The position numbers were made by a program, and so were the translations under genes. From Fuerstiella sp. (GTDB lineage: Bacteria > Planctomycetota > Planctomycetia > Planctomycetales > Planctomycetaceae): a stretch of DNA of 64,000 nucleotides. Of this stretch, positions 1 through 10,000 are shown piece after piece. Position 1 is the stretch's first letter; each line of letters starts with the position of its first letter. The notes beneath the pieces were generated by a model. That model searched no databases, was not told the DNA's origin, and was given only the letters and a program-made list of their open reading frames with translations. The stretch covers positions 310,001-374,000 of the forward strand of contig JAQWOH010000038.1 in the NCBI GenBank assembly GCA_029245955.1, written 5' to 3'.

Positions 1-22
1 CGGGGATCAGCAGACCTTTCAT
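1..22 (-). CDS. Possible 5' end of a gene running off the left edge
   Basis: On the minus strand an ATG at position 22 is preceded by a GAGG Shine-Dalgarno-like motif five bases upstream and opens a frame MKGLLIP that leaves the window after seven codons. Lys followed by hydrophobic residues would suit the start of a signal peptide. Too little is visible to say what it encodes. The 220 bases between it and the lipoprotein gene show no other gene. Confidence 0.3.
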
Positions 23-241
23 AACATCCTCTTTTGAATCAGCGGAACCGGCAGCCATTCGAATATGCCACCGGATAAAATCAGTGCTGGGAATAATAGT
101 CCGTGAGAATGAATTCTGCGAGCAACCGGTCAATTTCCTGGAACCGTGCGCGGTTGCTGACGGCGTCACACCGAGCCTTTGAAATCCCGCAGCAGCGGAA
201 TCAGGGTGCGGAATCAGCTAAGTCCTGTTACCGCCGCAGGA

Positions 242-640
242 TTACGAGCCGGACAGCCGGTCCATGATTTCACGAACTTCGGCCGCCTGCTGTGGATCTC
301 TGGCCAGATCAACTGCGGGCAGGGCGTACTTTAGATTGCCCGTGTGCTGCCTTAATTCGGAGGTGTTCACGAAGTTTCGTGACGTATCGTCCATGGCTGC
401 CAGTTGCACGGGGGCGGACTGGCCTGTTGCAGCAGCGGTTCTCAACGTTGTTGCGGCATCATCTTTCTGGTGTCGCCGGCTGTCCGTAAGTAGTTTTTCG
501 GCGCCGGTGTTTCCGGCGTCCACGGACAGTTCCAATCCCAGGAACGGAGAACCGCTGTCGCTGTTCATATTCAGAAAGCTTCTGGCGTGCTGACACCCGG
601 TCAGCAGACACATCAGAACCAAAAAGTTGAATCGCTTCAT
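242..640 (-). CDS. Small putative lipoprotein, function unknown
   Basis: A 132-residue protein with a lipoprotein signal: basic MKR start, hydrophobic stretch, and lipobox LLTGC with Cys16 as the probable lipidated residue. The rest is hydrophilic, rich in Ala, Asp and Arg, and has no recognisable domain; the C-terminal third (AAEVREIMDRLSG) may form a helix. No strong ribosome binding site precedes the ATG. It is divergent from the methyltransferase-like gene to the right. The lipobox is seen directly; membrane attachment is inferred from it; the role is unknown. Confidence 0.6.
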   Translation of the reverse strand: MKRFNFLVLMCLLTGCQHARSFLNMNSDSGSPFLGLELSVDAGNTGAEKLLTDSRRHQKDDAATTLRTAAATGQSAPVQLAAMDDTSRNFVNTSELRQHTGNLKYALPAVDLARDPQQAAEVREIMDRLSGS

Positions 641-978
641 TTGGTGTTTTATGTTGATCGTGTACGTTTGGGGCAGCCCGCATCGTTGCGGAACAAAATT
701 AACAGGTTTCGGCCCCTACTCATAGAGCGAAGTCACACCGCCTGTCTGATCAGGTTTCCGACCCAACCCGGCATCGGCACTTAAATGACTGAGCCACAGA
801 AAGATCGGGCGTTCAATGAGTATCCAGGTGAGCGGGACTGACACAATCGGCGTTTCTGGCATAACCTTTCGGAGAAGATCGGTGGTTTTTGCCGGATGGA
901 GCCATGTGGGTGATTCGCTACACTGGCCAGGATCAGCCCGGCAGCACTTCAGCCACGATAAGGAAACGGAATCTCAGC
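641..978. other. Divergent intergenic region, no gene seen
   Basis: This stretch lies between the divergent lipoprotein and methyltransferase-like genes and should hold promoters for both. The methyltransferase frame stays open upstream to 889, so part of this region could be coding if an earlier start is used. I see no convincing RNA gene, repeat or clear sigma70 box. Confidence 0.4.
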
Positions 979-1884
979 ATGCGAAGCGATCTGATTCAGA
1001 CACATATTGACCGAAACCGTGAAACTGAATGTCTGTCAGAGGCATACACAGGTCATCGTGACCGAATCATGCAGTTGATTGCTTCCACGGCAAAGGATCT
1101 GACCGATGGTGAGAATCAAAAATGTTCGTCGATCGTATTGCTGGGTGGCGGGAACTGTCTGGATGTGGACCTGCCGGCGGTGGCCGAACTGTTTGAGGTT
1201 GTCCATCTGGTCGATCTCGATGAAACGGCTGTACGATCTGTGGTCAATGCCTATCCCGAACGAGCGAATCAGTTTCGGGTCCATGCACCGTGGGACATAG
1301 CAGAGCCTCTGCTTTCGCTCACGAGCCGTGACTTTCGGCCGGAAGAGGATAATCGTGATCACTGCATTAAGGTGCTGCAGGCGCTGTCGTCAGAAAACGG
1401 CATTGCCGATATACCGGAAGCCGACGTGGTTGTTTCGCTGTGCGTGCTGAGCCAGTTGATTGATTCACTGGCTGTTCTGATCCGCGAAGACCATCCGGCA
1501 TTTGTGAACGCGTTAAAGGCACTTCGCATGGGGCACTTGCGTCGTATGCTGAGCCTGTCGAGGCCAGGTGGCGTGGCGATTTTTGTGTCTGATATCGTGT
1601 CTTCGGATACGGCAGAGCAGCTGAAGACAGCCACCACAGAGCAGATCCCGGAACTTGTGAAGACGTTTGTGGGCGAGAAGAATTTCTTCTCTGGTACCAA
1701 TCCGTCCGTCATTTTGTCTGAGCTGAATGTACTGTCTCGGCTGGAGACAGGTCCGGATACGGTTCACACGATTGACCCGTGGAGGTGGGACATGGGCGAG
1801 CGGGCCTACGCCGTGTATGCTTTCCGCATTCAAAAGAAGTTACCGCAGTCAGCCGAATTCGAAGCCGATGACACCGGTGACTGA
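979..1884 (+). CDS. Putative SAM-dependent methyltransferase-like protein
   Basis: A 301-residue cytoplasmic protein. Residues about 52-82 read like motifs I and II of a Rossmann-fold methyltransferase: SSIVLLGGGNCLDVDL, then VVHLVDLDETAV with the acidic strand end expected to bind the ribose. Later, ADVVVSLCVLSQL resembles motif IV and SRPGGVAIFVSDIV resembles the motif following it. No substrate-specific domain is recognised. I start at the ATG at 979, because residues before it look non-conserved and an AAGGA lies about 14 bases upstream; an in-frame start at 889 is possible. Family assignment is inference from the fold motifs. Confidence 0.55.
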   Translation: MRSDLIQTHIDRNRETECLSEAYTGHRDRIMQLIASTAKDLTDGENQKCSSIVLLGGGNCLDVDLPAVAELFEVVHLVDLDETAVRSVVNAYPERANQFRVHAPWDIAEPLLSLTSRDFRPEEDNRDHCIKVLQALSSENGIADIPEADVVVSLCVLSQLIDSLAVLIREDHPAFVNALKALRMGHLRRMLSLSRPGGVAIFVSDIVSSDTAEQLKTATTEQIPELVKTFVGEKNFFSGTNPSVILSELNVLSRLETGPDTVHTIDPWRWDMGERAYAVYAFRIQKKLPQSAEFEADDTGD

Positions 1885-2108
1885 TCAATCGGGACAAGAG
1901 TCGCGGTTGCTGCTGCAGCGGCTGATCCTGCCGGTTCGGGGTATTTGCTCTTCTCGACTTTGCATATTCAGTTGAGTTTTCCGGTTGTGACGGTCGATTG
2001 ATAGAGCCAGGTGGCCCCGTCTGCGCTTTGTGTACGTCGCAGGAATTGATGGCCGCCCAGAATTCGACGGGCTGGCAAATGCGTCGTCACGATTTGGGGA
2101 GCGGACGA

Positions 2109-3269
2109 ATGAATCATTCCATATACAACCTGGCAAGCGTATTTCTATGTGCGGGCATGGTCTTCAGCGTTGGCTGTGCTTCGACGCAGAGTCTGCCGGG
2201 TAAGATGAAGTCATTCGTAATGGGTGAGCGGGTCGATAAGCTTGACCCGCTGCTGCATGAGTCTGATGAGCTGAGTACGGAATATCGTGCGGCCAAAAAG
2301 CAGCTGTCGCGGGCCGACGATACCATGATGAAATTTGCTCGCTGGCGCGAAGACCTGGGTGACTACCAGGAGGCGAAGGACCATTACCGCCAGATCCTTG
2401 CTGACAATCCGGACAGTCTTAACGCCAGACTGGGTATCGCTCGAATTGAGTTCACAACCGGGCGGGTCACCGAGGCCCAGGCGATTCTCGCAGCGACCGC
2501 CAGAAAACACCCGGATAGTCCGGAAGTCTGGGTTGAAATCGGTCGTATTCACTCAAATCAGGAACAGTGGGATCAGGCCATTGAAAGTCTGGAAAAGGCT
2601 GTGGCAATTTCTCCCGCAAGCGACCCGGCCTTGTTTAAGGCCACCCGGTATGAACTGGGGCTGGCGCTGGCCAGAAATGATCGAGCGGAGGAGGCACGCC
2701 CTCATCTCACATCTGCCGTTGGCTCAGCGGCAGCACTTTTTAATATTGGTTTTGTGCTGCACGAACAGGGGCGTGATCAGGAAGCGTCGCAGTGGTTTCA
2801 GCGGGCTCTGGATGCACATCCGGACGAACGAACCAGAGTTCAATCCACCAAAATGCTGGCCAAAATCGGAGTTGTCAACGGTCCGACCGAGACTCAGCTG
2901 GTAGCGTGGCCCAGAAAACAAAGTACGGTTGATGTCAGCCTGACCAGTTACCAGAAGTTTCATGAAAAGCCAGGCTCTGATGCCACCGGAAAAAACACGC
3001 TCACTGTCGCGGGTGCGGCCCGCAGTCCGTCCTCCGATACCATCTCCCGCTCCGGTCGAGGTCAAATCTACTCGTCAAACGCCCTGTCGACATCAGGCCT
3101 GTCAGCGTCGGGGCTACGGACTGAAGAGTCTTCCCGCACTTCGAGTTACGGCACATCGTCCCCACCGTTGTGGAATAGACAGTCATCGGCCACACAGGCA
3201 AGGCGATCACAGTCCGGCAGCCAGGGAAAAGACGTTGTCGCGCCGACACAGTGGAGAACAACTCAGTAA
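2109..3269 (+). CDS. TPR-repeat lipoprotein
   Basis: A 386-residue protein with a hydrophobic leader ending in SVGC (Cys23), a probable though slightly atypical lipobox. Residues about 75-260 carry consecutive tetratricopeptide repeats, for example YQEAKDHYRQILADNPDSLN, WDQAIESLEKAVAISP and DQEASQWFQRALDAHPDE. The last 120 residues are Ser/Thr-rich and probably disordered. TPRs act as protein-protein docking surfaces; the partner is unknown. The ATG at 2109 has GGGGAG seven bases upstream, which favours it over in-frame starts back to 1998. Envelope location is inferred from the leader. Confidence 0.75.
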   Translation: MNHSIYNLASVFLCAGMVFSVGCASTQSLPGKMKSFVMGERVDKLDPLLHESDELSTEYRAAKKQLSRADDTMMKFARWREDLGDYQEAKDHYRQILADNPDSLNARLGIARIEFTTGRVTEAQAILAATARKHPDSPEVWVEIGRIHSNQEQWDQAIESLEKAVAISPASDPALFKATRYELGLALARNDRAEEARPHLTSAVGSAAALFNIGFVLHEQGRDQEASQWFQRALDAHPDERTRVQSTKMLAKIGVVNGPTETQLVAWPRKQSTVDVSLTSYQKFHEKPGSDATGKNTLTVAGAARSPSSDTISRSGRGQIYSSNALSTSGLSASGLRTEESSRTSSYGTSSPPLWNRQSSATQARRSQSGSQGKDVVAPTQWRTTQ

Positions 3270-3319
3270 GGGTTACCCGGCAAACTGACTCAGTGTGTGG
3301 TTTGCGATTTTGGCGATAT

Positions 3320-3329
3320 CCCCCCCCCC
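3320..3329. repeat. C10 homopolymer tract
   Basis: Ten consecutive cytosines lie about 50 bases after the TPR lipoprotein stop codon, downstream of a decayed reading frame on the minus strand. Tracts of this length are prone to slippage in replication and to sequencing error, so the length here is uncertain. Confidence 0.8.
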
Positions 3330-3357
3330 TTCTTTTCCTGCTGCGATATCCGCTCTG

Positions 3358-3953
3358 TCATCTGAGGCACCGCCTCTTTGGATGCCACTCTGACATTGCA
3401 CCCATCTTCAGTATGCTCGTTGGCGGCAGCATGCATGACGAGTCGCTCTCGTCGCTCAGGGCGTCGGCCAGAATCGCAACGGCCTCTGCGGTCTTTCCGG
3501 CTGCGTTGAGTCCACGTTCTGCGGCAATGCGTACGGCCACGGTCCGGTCATGGCTCACCAGCGCGACGCGTCATCATTGCTGGAGGTTGCTACCAGTAGT
3601 CTGGATTCCGGGGTTGCGTCTGCGGACTGGCCGATCTGTGCCAGAACATTCAGCTTCGTGGCACGCTGTCTGCCGGCATCAGTGTTCAGAATGGTCCAGC
3701 GATTTCCGAGTTCGTTTTTCTGTTGATCCAGGATGATTTCAGGAACCAGATGAATGTCTCTTGCGATCGCATATGGTTCGCACCGATGCTCATCGGGGGG
3801 TATGCCGGTGCGACACGGAGCACCGGTGCCGTGAACGGTCAACGCCCACGTGTGCTTTACAATTGTTTCTGCGAAAGCATCCAGGTTGGGTGTCGTGGCA
3901 TTGGGACGCCCTGACAGCCCGGGTCTGCACTGAGGTCTTCGCAGTTGCCCCAA
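3358..3953 (-). pseudogene. Probable sulfatase-type gene remnant (C-terminal, frameshifted)
   Basis: Two minus-strand frames (3953-3555 and 3558-3358) meet at a TGA/GTG overlap and read as one damaged protein. The upstream frame contains TPNLDAFAE, similar to the TPNLD segment of type I sulfatases, and a stretch (LVPEIILDQQ) like the region after the catalytic domain. The downstream frame contains VAVRIAAERGLNAAGKTAEA followed by VAILADALSDES, the HEAT-like tail common in planctomycete sulfatases. The catalytic CxPSR segment and most of the fold are missing. The family link is inference from short motifs; a small unrelated protein cannot be excluded. Confidence 0.4.
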
Positions 3954-4372
3954 GCTGTGTCAGGTCAGTCAGCGGCGCCGACGGATGAGCAGAGCGTCAG
4001 CCTGACAAGCTGTAATCTGAGGCAGTTTTTTTCAGTCTTCGTTGGTGATTTGCACTCTGTTCGAACCATAGCAAGGTACGGACCAGTGTAGCCTCGGAAA
4101 TATCGCTCTGCTGCAAAGCGTCACCGACAGACACATACGATACCATTGCCGAATCGTGTTCCCGTCACACGATGGACAGTTGCGGCTTCTTAATATGTGC
4201 CGGGGCATCCCGTGTGCAGACAGCGGACGATTCAAATCTTGTGTCGGTTCCAGATCGCGGAGGTGGGATTGCCGGATGAACCGTGGTATGTTGCTTGATA
4301 TCGCCTGAATTCGTTGGGCGGTCCGTTCAATTGTGTGACAGTCGTGCTCGCTCTTCCTGCCTGAGAATTCGG

Positions 4373-6973
4373 ATGTTCCGACAGCCCCCATCGATCAGAC
4401 ACCGTGTGACCTGCTGCTCCTTTGTGTTGCTCCTTTGCAGTGTCTTAACAGACTCTCGCGGACAGTCTTCGCGTCTCTATCGCGATAGAGTTGAGCCTCA
4501 CTGGTTTGCCTCAGATACGAAGTTCTGGTACCGAGTGGAACTGCCCGGGGGGCGGGCGGAGTTCGTACTTGTCGATACTGTGGCCGGTACACGTGTACCC
4601 GCCTTTGATCATACCAGAGTTGCAACGGAATTTGCCAAAGAAAGAAAGAGTGGTGCTGGGAAGAACGCTCCGATGATCAGGTCACTGGAGTTTTCTGACG
4701 ACATGGCGTTCGTAACCCTGGCGACCGACGGTGGTCTGTGGACCCTGGATCTTACGTCTTATAAATTGCAACAGCAGGAGCCAGACGCCAGGTCGCCAGC
4801 GCGGGAACGTCTGTTTATGCCGCCTCGAAAATCTGTCGATCGCGGAGGTGATGTGGAATTAAAGGTCACCAACGAAATGGGGGCAGTCGTTCGTCTGGTC
4901 TGGATCGATCGAGACGGCCAGTCAGTAAGCTACGGAAGCATTGATCCCGGTGCAAAAAAAATACAGCACACGTTTGCCGGCCATGTCTGGCTGCTGAAGT
5001 CAGAAGATGATACCTCCCTTGCAGCATTTGAGGCTGTCGATGGACTGAATGAGATCGTCGTTGATGCGGCGAGCCTGAAGGCGATGACAGAGCGGCGGAT
5101 GAATCGGCCGTCTCGCAGGGATCGCCGCACACGTGATCGAAATACGAATCCGCCATCTCCGAACGGCCAGTATTCAGCGTTTGTCCAGAATCACAATCTC
5201 TGGCGAAAAACCTTTGGCGACTCGTCGGACAGGCCTCAGCAGCTTTCGACTGATGGCACGGTCGATAACACCTTTCGGAAATATGGCTCTCTCGCGCAGC
5301 TGGATCAACAGCAGGATTTGATCGCTGATGTCCGATGGTCTCCGGATTCGAAGTTTCTGGTGGCGTTTCAAAGGATAAAAGTACCGGAACGTCGCGTGTA
5401 TCTCGTCCAGTCGTCGCCACCGAATCAGCTTCAACCCCGTCTGGAGAGTTATTCATATGCCAAACCCGGCGACGATATCTCTGTTCCGCTGCCCCGTCTG
5501 TTTGCAGCCGATGACGGCCGGGAGATTCGTGTGTCCAACGAGCTTTTCGGCAATCCTTACAGGCTGAGCTTCCTGAAATGGAGTGAAGACAGCAGCCGTT
5601 TCTGGATGTTGTACAACGAACGCGGTCACCAGACATTGCGTCTGCTGGAGGTCCTCGTGAAAGACGGTGCCGTTCGGCCTGTTGTCGAAGAACGCAGCAA
5701 AACATTTATTCACTATTCGGATGGAGGTAAGGCGTTTCGGGAATGGCTGCCGCAGAATCAACTGCTGTGGGCCAGCGAACGATCCGGCTGGAATCATCTG
5801 TACCGCTACGACGTTGCCACCGGCAACGTACTGAATTCAGTTACCCGCGGCGACTGGAACGTACGGAGGATTGAAAGCGTCGACCGCGAGGCTGAAGTCA
5901 TCTGGTTTTTTGCAGTCGGAATTGTACAGGGGCAGGACCCGTACCATGAACAATTCTGTCGAGTGAACTTTGATGGCAGCGGCTTGCAGGTGCTGACGGA
6001 TGGCGATGGTACTCACGAAGTGACGTTTTCACCGGATCGCCAATTCTTCATCGATCGATTCTCGCGTGTTGATCTGGCACCGATTACGCAGCTTCGCCGC
6101 AGCATGGATGGCGCACTGGTCACGCCGCTGGAAACGAGTGACGCGTCAGAGATTATTGTGGCTAATGGCAGTCTGCCGGAACGATTTGTGGCAAAGGGGC
6201 GCGACGGAATAACAGACATCTGGGGTATCATTCACCGTCCCCGAAACTTCGATCCGGAAGAATGCTACGCCGTCGTGGAGAATATCTACGCCGGTCCCCA
6301 CGACCATCATGTGCCAAAGGCATTCCGATCCCGTTATCGCCACCAGCGACAGATAATGGATCGAGGAATGGTGGTTGTTCAAATTGATGGCATGGGGACT
6401 GCCTGGCGTTCAAAGGCTTTCCACGATGTTTGTTATCGAAACCTGAAAGATGCCGGTTTTCCCGACCGCATCGCGTGGCTGAAGGCCGCGGCCGAGCAAT
6501 ATTCGTGGCTGGACCTCAGCCGTGTCGGTATCTACGGTGGATCCGCTGGTGGTCAGAATGCAATGGCGGCTCTACTCTGGCATGGAACGTTCTACAAGGC
6601 AGCTGTGGCGGACTGCGGATGCCACGACAATCGCATGGACAAAATCTGGTGGAATGAACAATGGATGGGCTGGCCCACTGGCGAACACTATGCTGCCAGT
6701 TCGAACACAGAGAACGCCTACCGCCTGCAGGGGAAACTGATGCTGGTCGTCGGAGAACTTGACCGCAACGTTGATCCGGCCAGTACAACACAGGTTGTCC
6801 GGAAACTGATTGAGGCCAACAAGGATTTCGAGTTTCTGCTGATTCCCGGAGCCGGACATGGTGCCTGTGAAACACCTTACGGTTCTCGTCGCCGAGCCGA
6901 TTTTCTGGCTCGGCATCTGAAAGCTCATGTCTTAGAGGAATCCTCAGATAGTGATGCAGACGTCGTAAGGTAG
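4373..6973 (+). CDS. S9B-type prolyl oligopeptidase (dipeptidyl peptidase IV-like)
   Basis: An 866-residue exported serine peptidase. A hydrophobic leader (residues about 11-28) is followed by a DPP-IV-type beta-propeller with WSPDSKFLVAF and WSEDSSRFWMLY blades, then an alpha/beta-hydrolase domain from about residue 620. The nucleophile elbow is YGGSAGGQ (Ser near 723), the acid lies in VVGELDRNVDP (near 796) and the base in GAGHGACE (near 828). These enzymes cut dipeptides or short peptides from N termini, often after Pro or Ala, in the periplasm. I chose the ATG at 4373 because it begins the signal peptide; the frame is open back to 4283. The next gene follows on the same strand after about 100 bases. 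Confidence 0.88.
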   Translation: MFRQPPSIRHRVTCCSFVLLLCSVLTDSRGQSSRLYRDRVEPHWFASDTKFWYRVELPGGRAEFVLVDTVAGTRVPAFDHTRVATEFAKERKSGAGKNAPMIRSLEFSDDMAFVTLATDGGLWTLDLTSYKLQQQEPDARSPARERLFMPPRKSVDRGGDVELKVTNEMGAVVRLVWIDRDGQSVSYGSIDPGAKKIQHTFAGHVWLLKSEDDTSLAAFEAVDGLNEIVVDAASLKAMTERRMNRPSRRDRRTRDRNTNPPSPNGQYSAFVQNHNLWRKTFGDSSDRPQQLSTDGTVDNTFRKYGSLAQLDQQQDLIADVRWSPDSKFLVAFQRIKVPERRVYLVQSSPPNQLQPRLESYSYAKPGDDISVPLPRLFAADDGREIRVSNELFGNPYRLSFLKWSEDSSRFWMLYNERGHQTLRLLEVLVKDGAVRPVVEERSKTFIHYSDGGKAFREWLPQNQLLWASERSGWNHLYRYDVATGNVLNSVTRGDWNVRRIESVDREAEVIWFFAVGIVQGQDPYHEQFCRVNFDGSGLQVLTDGDGTHEVTFSPDRQFFIDRFSRVDLAPITQLRRSMDGALVTPLETSDASEIIVANGSLPERFVAKGRDGITDIWGIIHRPRNFDPEECYAVVENIYAGPHDHHVPKAFRSRYRHQRQIMDRGMVVVQIDGMGTAWRSKAFHDVCYRNLKDAGFPDRIAWLKAAAEQYSWLDLSRVGIYGGSAGGQNAMAALLWHGTFYKAAVADCGCHDNRMDKIWWNEQWMGWPTGEHYAASSNTENAYRLQGKLMLVVGELDRNVDPASTTQVVRKLIEANKDFEFLLIPGAGHGACETPYGSRRRADFLARHLKAHVLEESSDSDADVVR

Positions 6974-7069
6974 CGGCCCTGCCGGAACGCCGCGAAAAAA
7001 CTCTGCCGGCATGGACTCTCTGAAACAAATGAAGCATTGATGTCGAACCTGACAAACAAAGGACCTCAA

Positions 7070-10000
7070 GTGGCGAACTTTAAGCGATCGGGACGGAATT
7101 TTCGGGGCGACGAAAACTCTTCGTGGCCGTTGAATGTGCAATGTGTGCGGCTGTCGCGTCGGTTTTTTCCGCTGCTCAGATGCTGTATTGTAATTCTGTC
7201 CCTGTCATCTTTGGCATGTGGGCAGGATCGGACTCCCGGGGCAGATCAGTTCGGCAAAGAACTGCCGCGTCTGCCGGTGATGCAACCGGCGCAGTCTCGC
7301 GATGCGATTGTGATGCGCGACGGATTCCAGGTCGAGCTAATTGCCTCCGAACCGCTTGTACAGGACCCTGTAGCTGTCGACTTCGACGAACAGGGACGCA
7401 TGTTTGTTGTGCAGTTGCCGCCATACAATGCCTACGTGCTGGACGAAATTCCGTCGGGATCGATTGCGTTGCTGGAAGACACCAACGACGATGGTCGATA
7501 CGACCGCCGTACACAATTCGCAGAGAACCTGAGCTACCCGACGGCCGTGGCCTGTTGGGACGGAGGCATCTTTGTCGGCGACGCACCGGACCTGTTGTAC
7601 CTGAAGGACACTGACGGCGATGGCCGGGTGGATGAACGTAAAGTGGTGTTCACCGGGTTCGGGAAAGACAAGGCCGGCGAAGCTCACCTGAATTCCATTC
7701 GCTGGGGCATGGACAATCGGTTTCATCTTTCCACCAACCTTGCCGGTGGCGACATCACAGTCGCTGGGGGCGAAGACCCGCCTGTGTCTGTTCGAGGCCG
7801 CGGCTTTGTCTTTGATCCGCGAGACTGGACATCCTTCGAACTCACGTCCGGTGGAGGACAGCACGGCTTAAGTATGGACAACTGGGGTCGCAAGTTCGTG
7901 TGTTCAAACAGCGTGCCGGCACAGACATTGATGTACGACGACCGCTACATCGCTCGCAATCCGGTTATGCAGGCTCCTGCTGCAGCAGTCGATATTGCAC
8001 CGGAAGGCAAGTTTACAAAACTGTTTCGTATTACACCGCCCGAACCCTGGCGAGTTCTGCGGACGCGTCTGAGAAAGACCGGAAAGTTTCGGGGGTCGGA
8101 TGAAGGTGGTACGCCGTTTGGGTTCTTCACAGGCGCTACCGGAATCACGATCTATCGCGGTGACGCCTGGCCGGCAGAGTTTCGAGGAAACCTGTTTGTG
8201 GGGGACGTGGCCAACAATCTCGTCTACCGGGCGAGCCTTGAAGCCCGGGGGCAGGAACTGATTGCTCACCGAGCAGACCCTGGGGCAGAATTCCTGGCGT
8301 CAAAAGATATCTGGTTCCGCCCTGTGCAGCTTGCCAATGCTCCGGATGGCAACCTTGTCATGCTGGACATGTGCCGTGAACTTATTGAAGGTGCCGCTTT
8401 CCTGCCGCCGGAATTCTTCGAACACCTGGACGCCGCCAGCGGAAATGACCGCGGCCGAATCTATCGCATTGTGTCCTCTGCCAGCTCTGTCAGTCGCAAA
8501 CGGCCGCTGTTGCACAAGGCGTCAGCTGAAGAACTTGTCGCGTTGCTGGATCATCCCAACGGCTGGCACCGGGATACTGCTTCTCGACTGCTCTATCAGA
8601 AACAGGACCGTTCTGCAGTTCCTATGCTGTTGGCGCTGGCGTCTGAGGCGAGGTCCGCAGAAGGACGAGCGATGGCGCTGCATGTGCTGCATGGATTGTC
8701 AGCACTGCCTGAGTCATTCGTGTTGGCGGCGCTGATGGATCCTTCGCCCAACGTACGCATACAGGCGCTGCGACTGGCGGAAGATTTTGTCCAGGATGCG
8801 CCAGGCATTCGCGATCGTATGGCTCGCATGGTGGAAGATGCTGACGATACGGTTCGTTACCAGCTGGCATTTTCGCTGGGCGCATTTCAAGGGCAATCAT
8901 CGATTCGGTCGCTTTCACAGCTGGCACTGGTGAATGGACAGGATGCATGGATGCGTCTTGCGATTCTGAGTTCTGCCGGCGAAGGTGCCGATTCGCTGTT
9001 CAGCCGGCTGGCCGCCCACGACAGTTTTCGTTCTGCGAAATATGGTCGCGTCCTGCTGCTGGCGCTGGTCAAGCAAATCGGTGCGCGTGCTCGCACCAGT
9101 GAAGTGAGCGTTGTGCTGCGTTCACTGGAGGCCCTTGCGGCAGGCGATAAATCGTTACGTGATGCCGTTGTAAAGACGTTGCTGGACAAGCAAAGCGACC
9201 GGATGCGGCAACGTATTCTTTCGGCGGCCGGTGGAAAGGCCGGCATGGTGCTGGAGAACGTGCTGAAGGAGGCGACTGCTCAGGCTCTGAATCAGGAAGC
9301 TTCTGTGAATGATCGGGTTGATGCCATTCGCAGTCTGCGGCTGGGCAGCTTGGGCGACGTGAAGTCCGTACTGGATGATCTGCTGTCGCCCGTGCATCCG
9401 GTACCGCTGCAGGTGGCCGTGATGGATGTGCTGGGATCCACTGGCGACGATGGTGTCGTCGACCTGCTGCTGGCACACTGGTCCGGGCTTAGTCCGGCGC
9501 TGCGAGCCCGTGCTGCGGAAACGCTGTTGTCTCGACCATCCTGGGTGCAATCCCTGCTGGATGCAGTGGAATCCGGCAACGTGGCCACGGCTGATATTGA
9601 TCCGGCCCGCATTCAACTGCTGATGAAGCACCCTGATACAAAGATCGCTTCGCGCGTGGGAAAGATATTTGCCCGCAATGCTGTGTCTGCCAGAAAGGGT
9701 GTTGTCGATCGGTATCAGGCGGCCCTGACAACGCATGGCGATGCGGAACGAGGCAAACTGGTTTTCAAGAAGAACTGTTCGGCCTGTCACCGGCTGGACG
9801 AGGTCGGGACGGCAGTGGGAGCGGAATTGAAGGGGATTCGGCAGCGTGGTCTGCCATCGGTCCTGCTGAATATTCTGGATCCGAATCGGGAAGTGAAACC
9901 GAAGTTCCTGTCGTACGTTGTCGCCACAACAGATGGTCGCGTTCAGGCCGGCATGATTACGGCCGAAACGGCCAACAGCATTACATTACGGCGAGCTGAC

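Larger units (their letters stand above)
3270..4372. other. 1.1 kb without an intact gene
   Basis: No intact gene is visible between the TPR lipoprotein and the S9B peptidase. The stretch contains a run of ten C residues (3320-3329) and, on the minus strand, two adjoining frames that look like the remains of a sulfatase-type gene (entered separately). The last 400 bases before the peptidase are stop-rich in most frames and probably hold its promoter, though no clear box is seen. Confidence 0.5.

Noticed and set aside
4866-5705. Minus-strand frame of about 280 codons
   Set aside because: Antisense to the S9B peptidase; high Arg/Ser/Cys composition and no domain.
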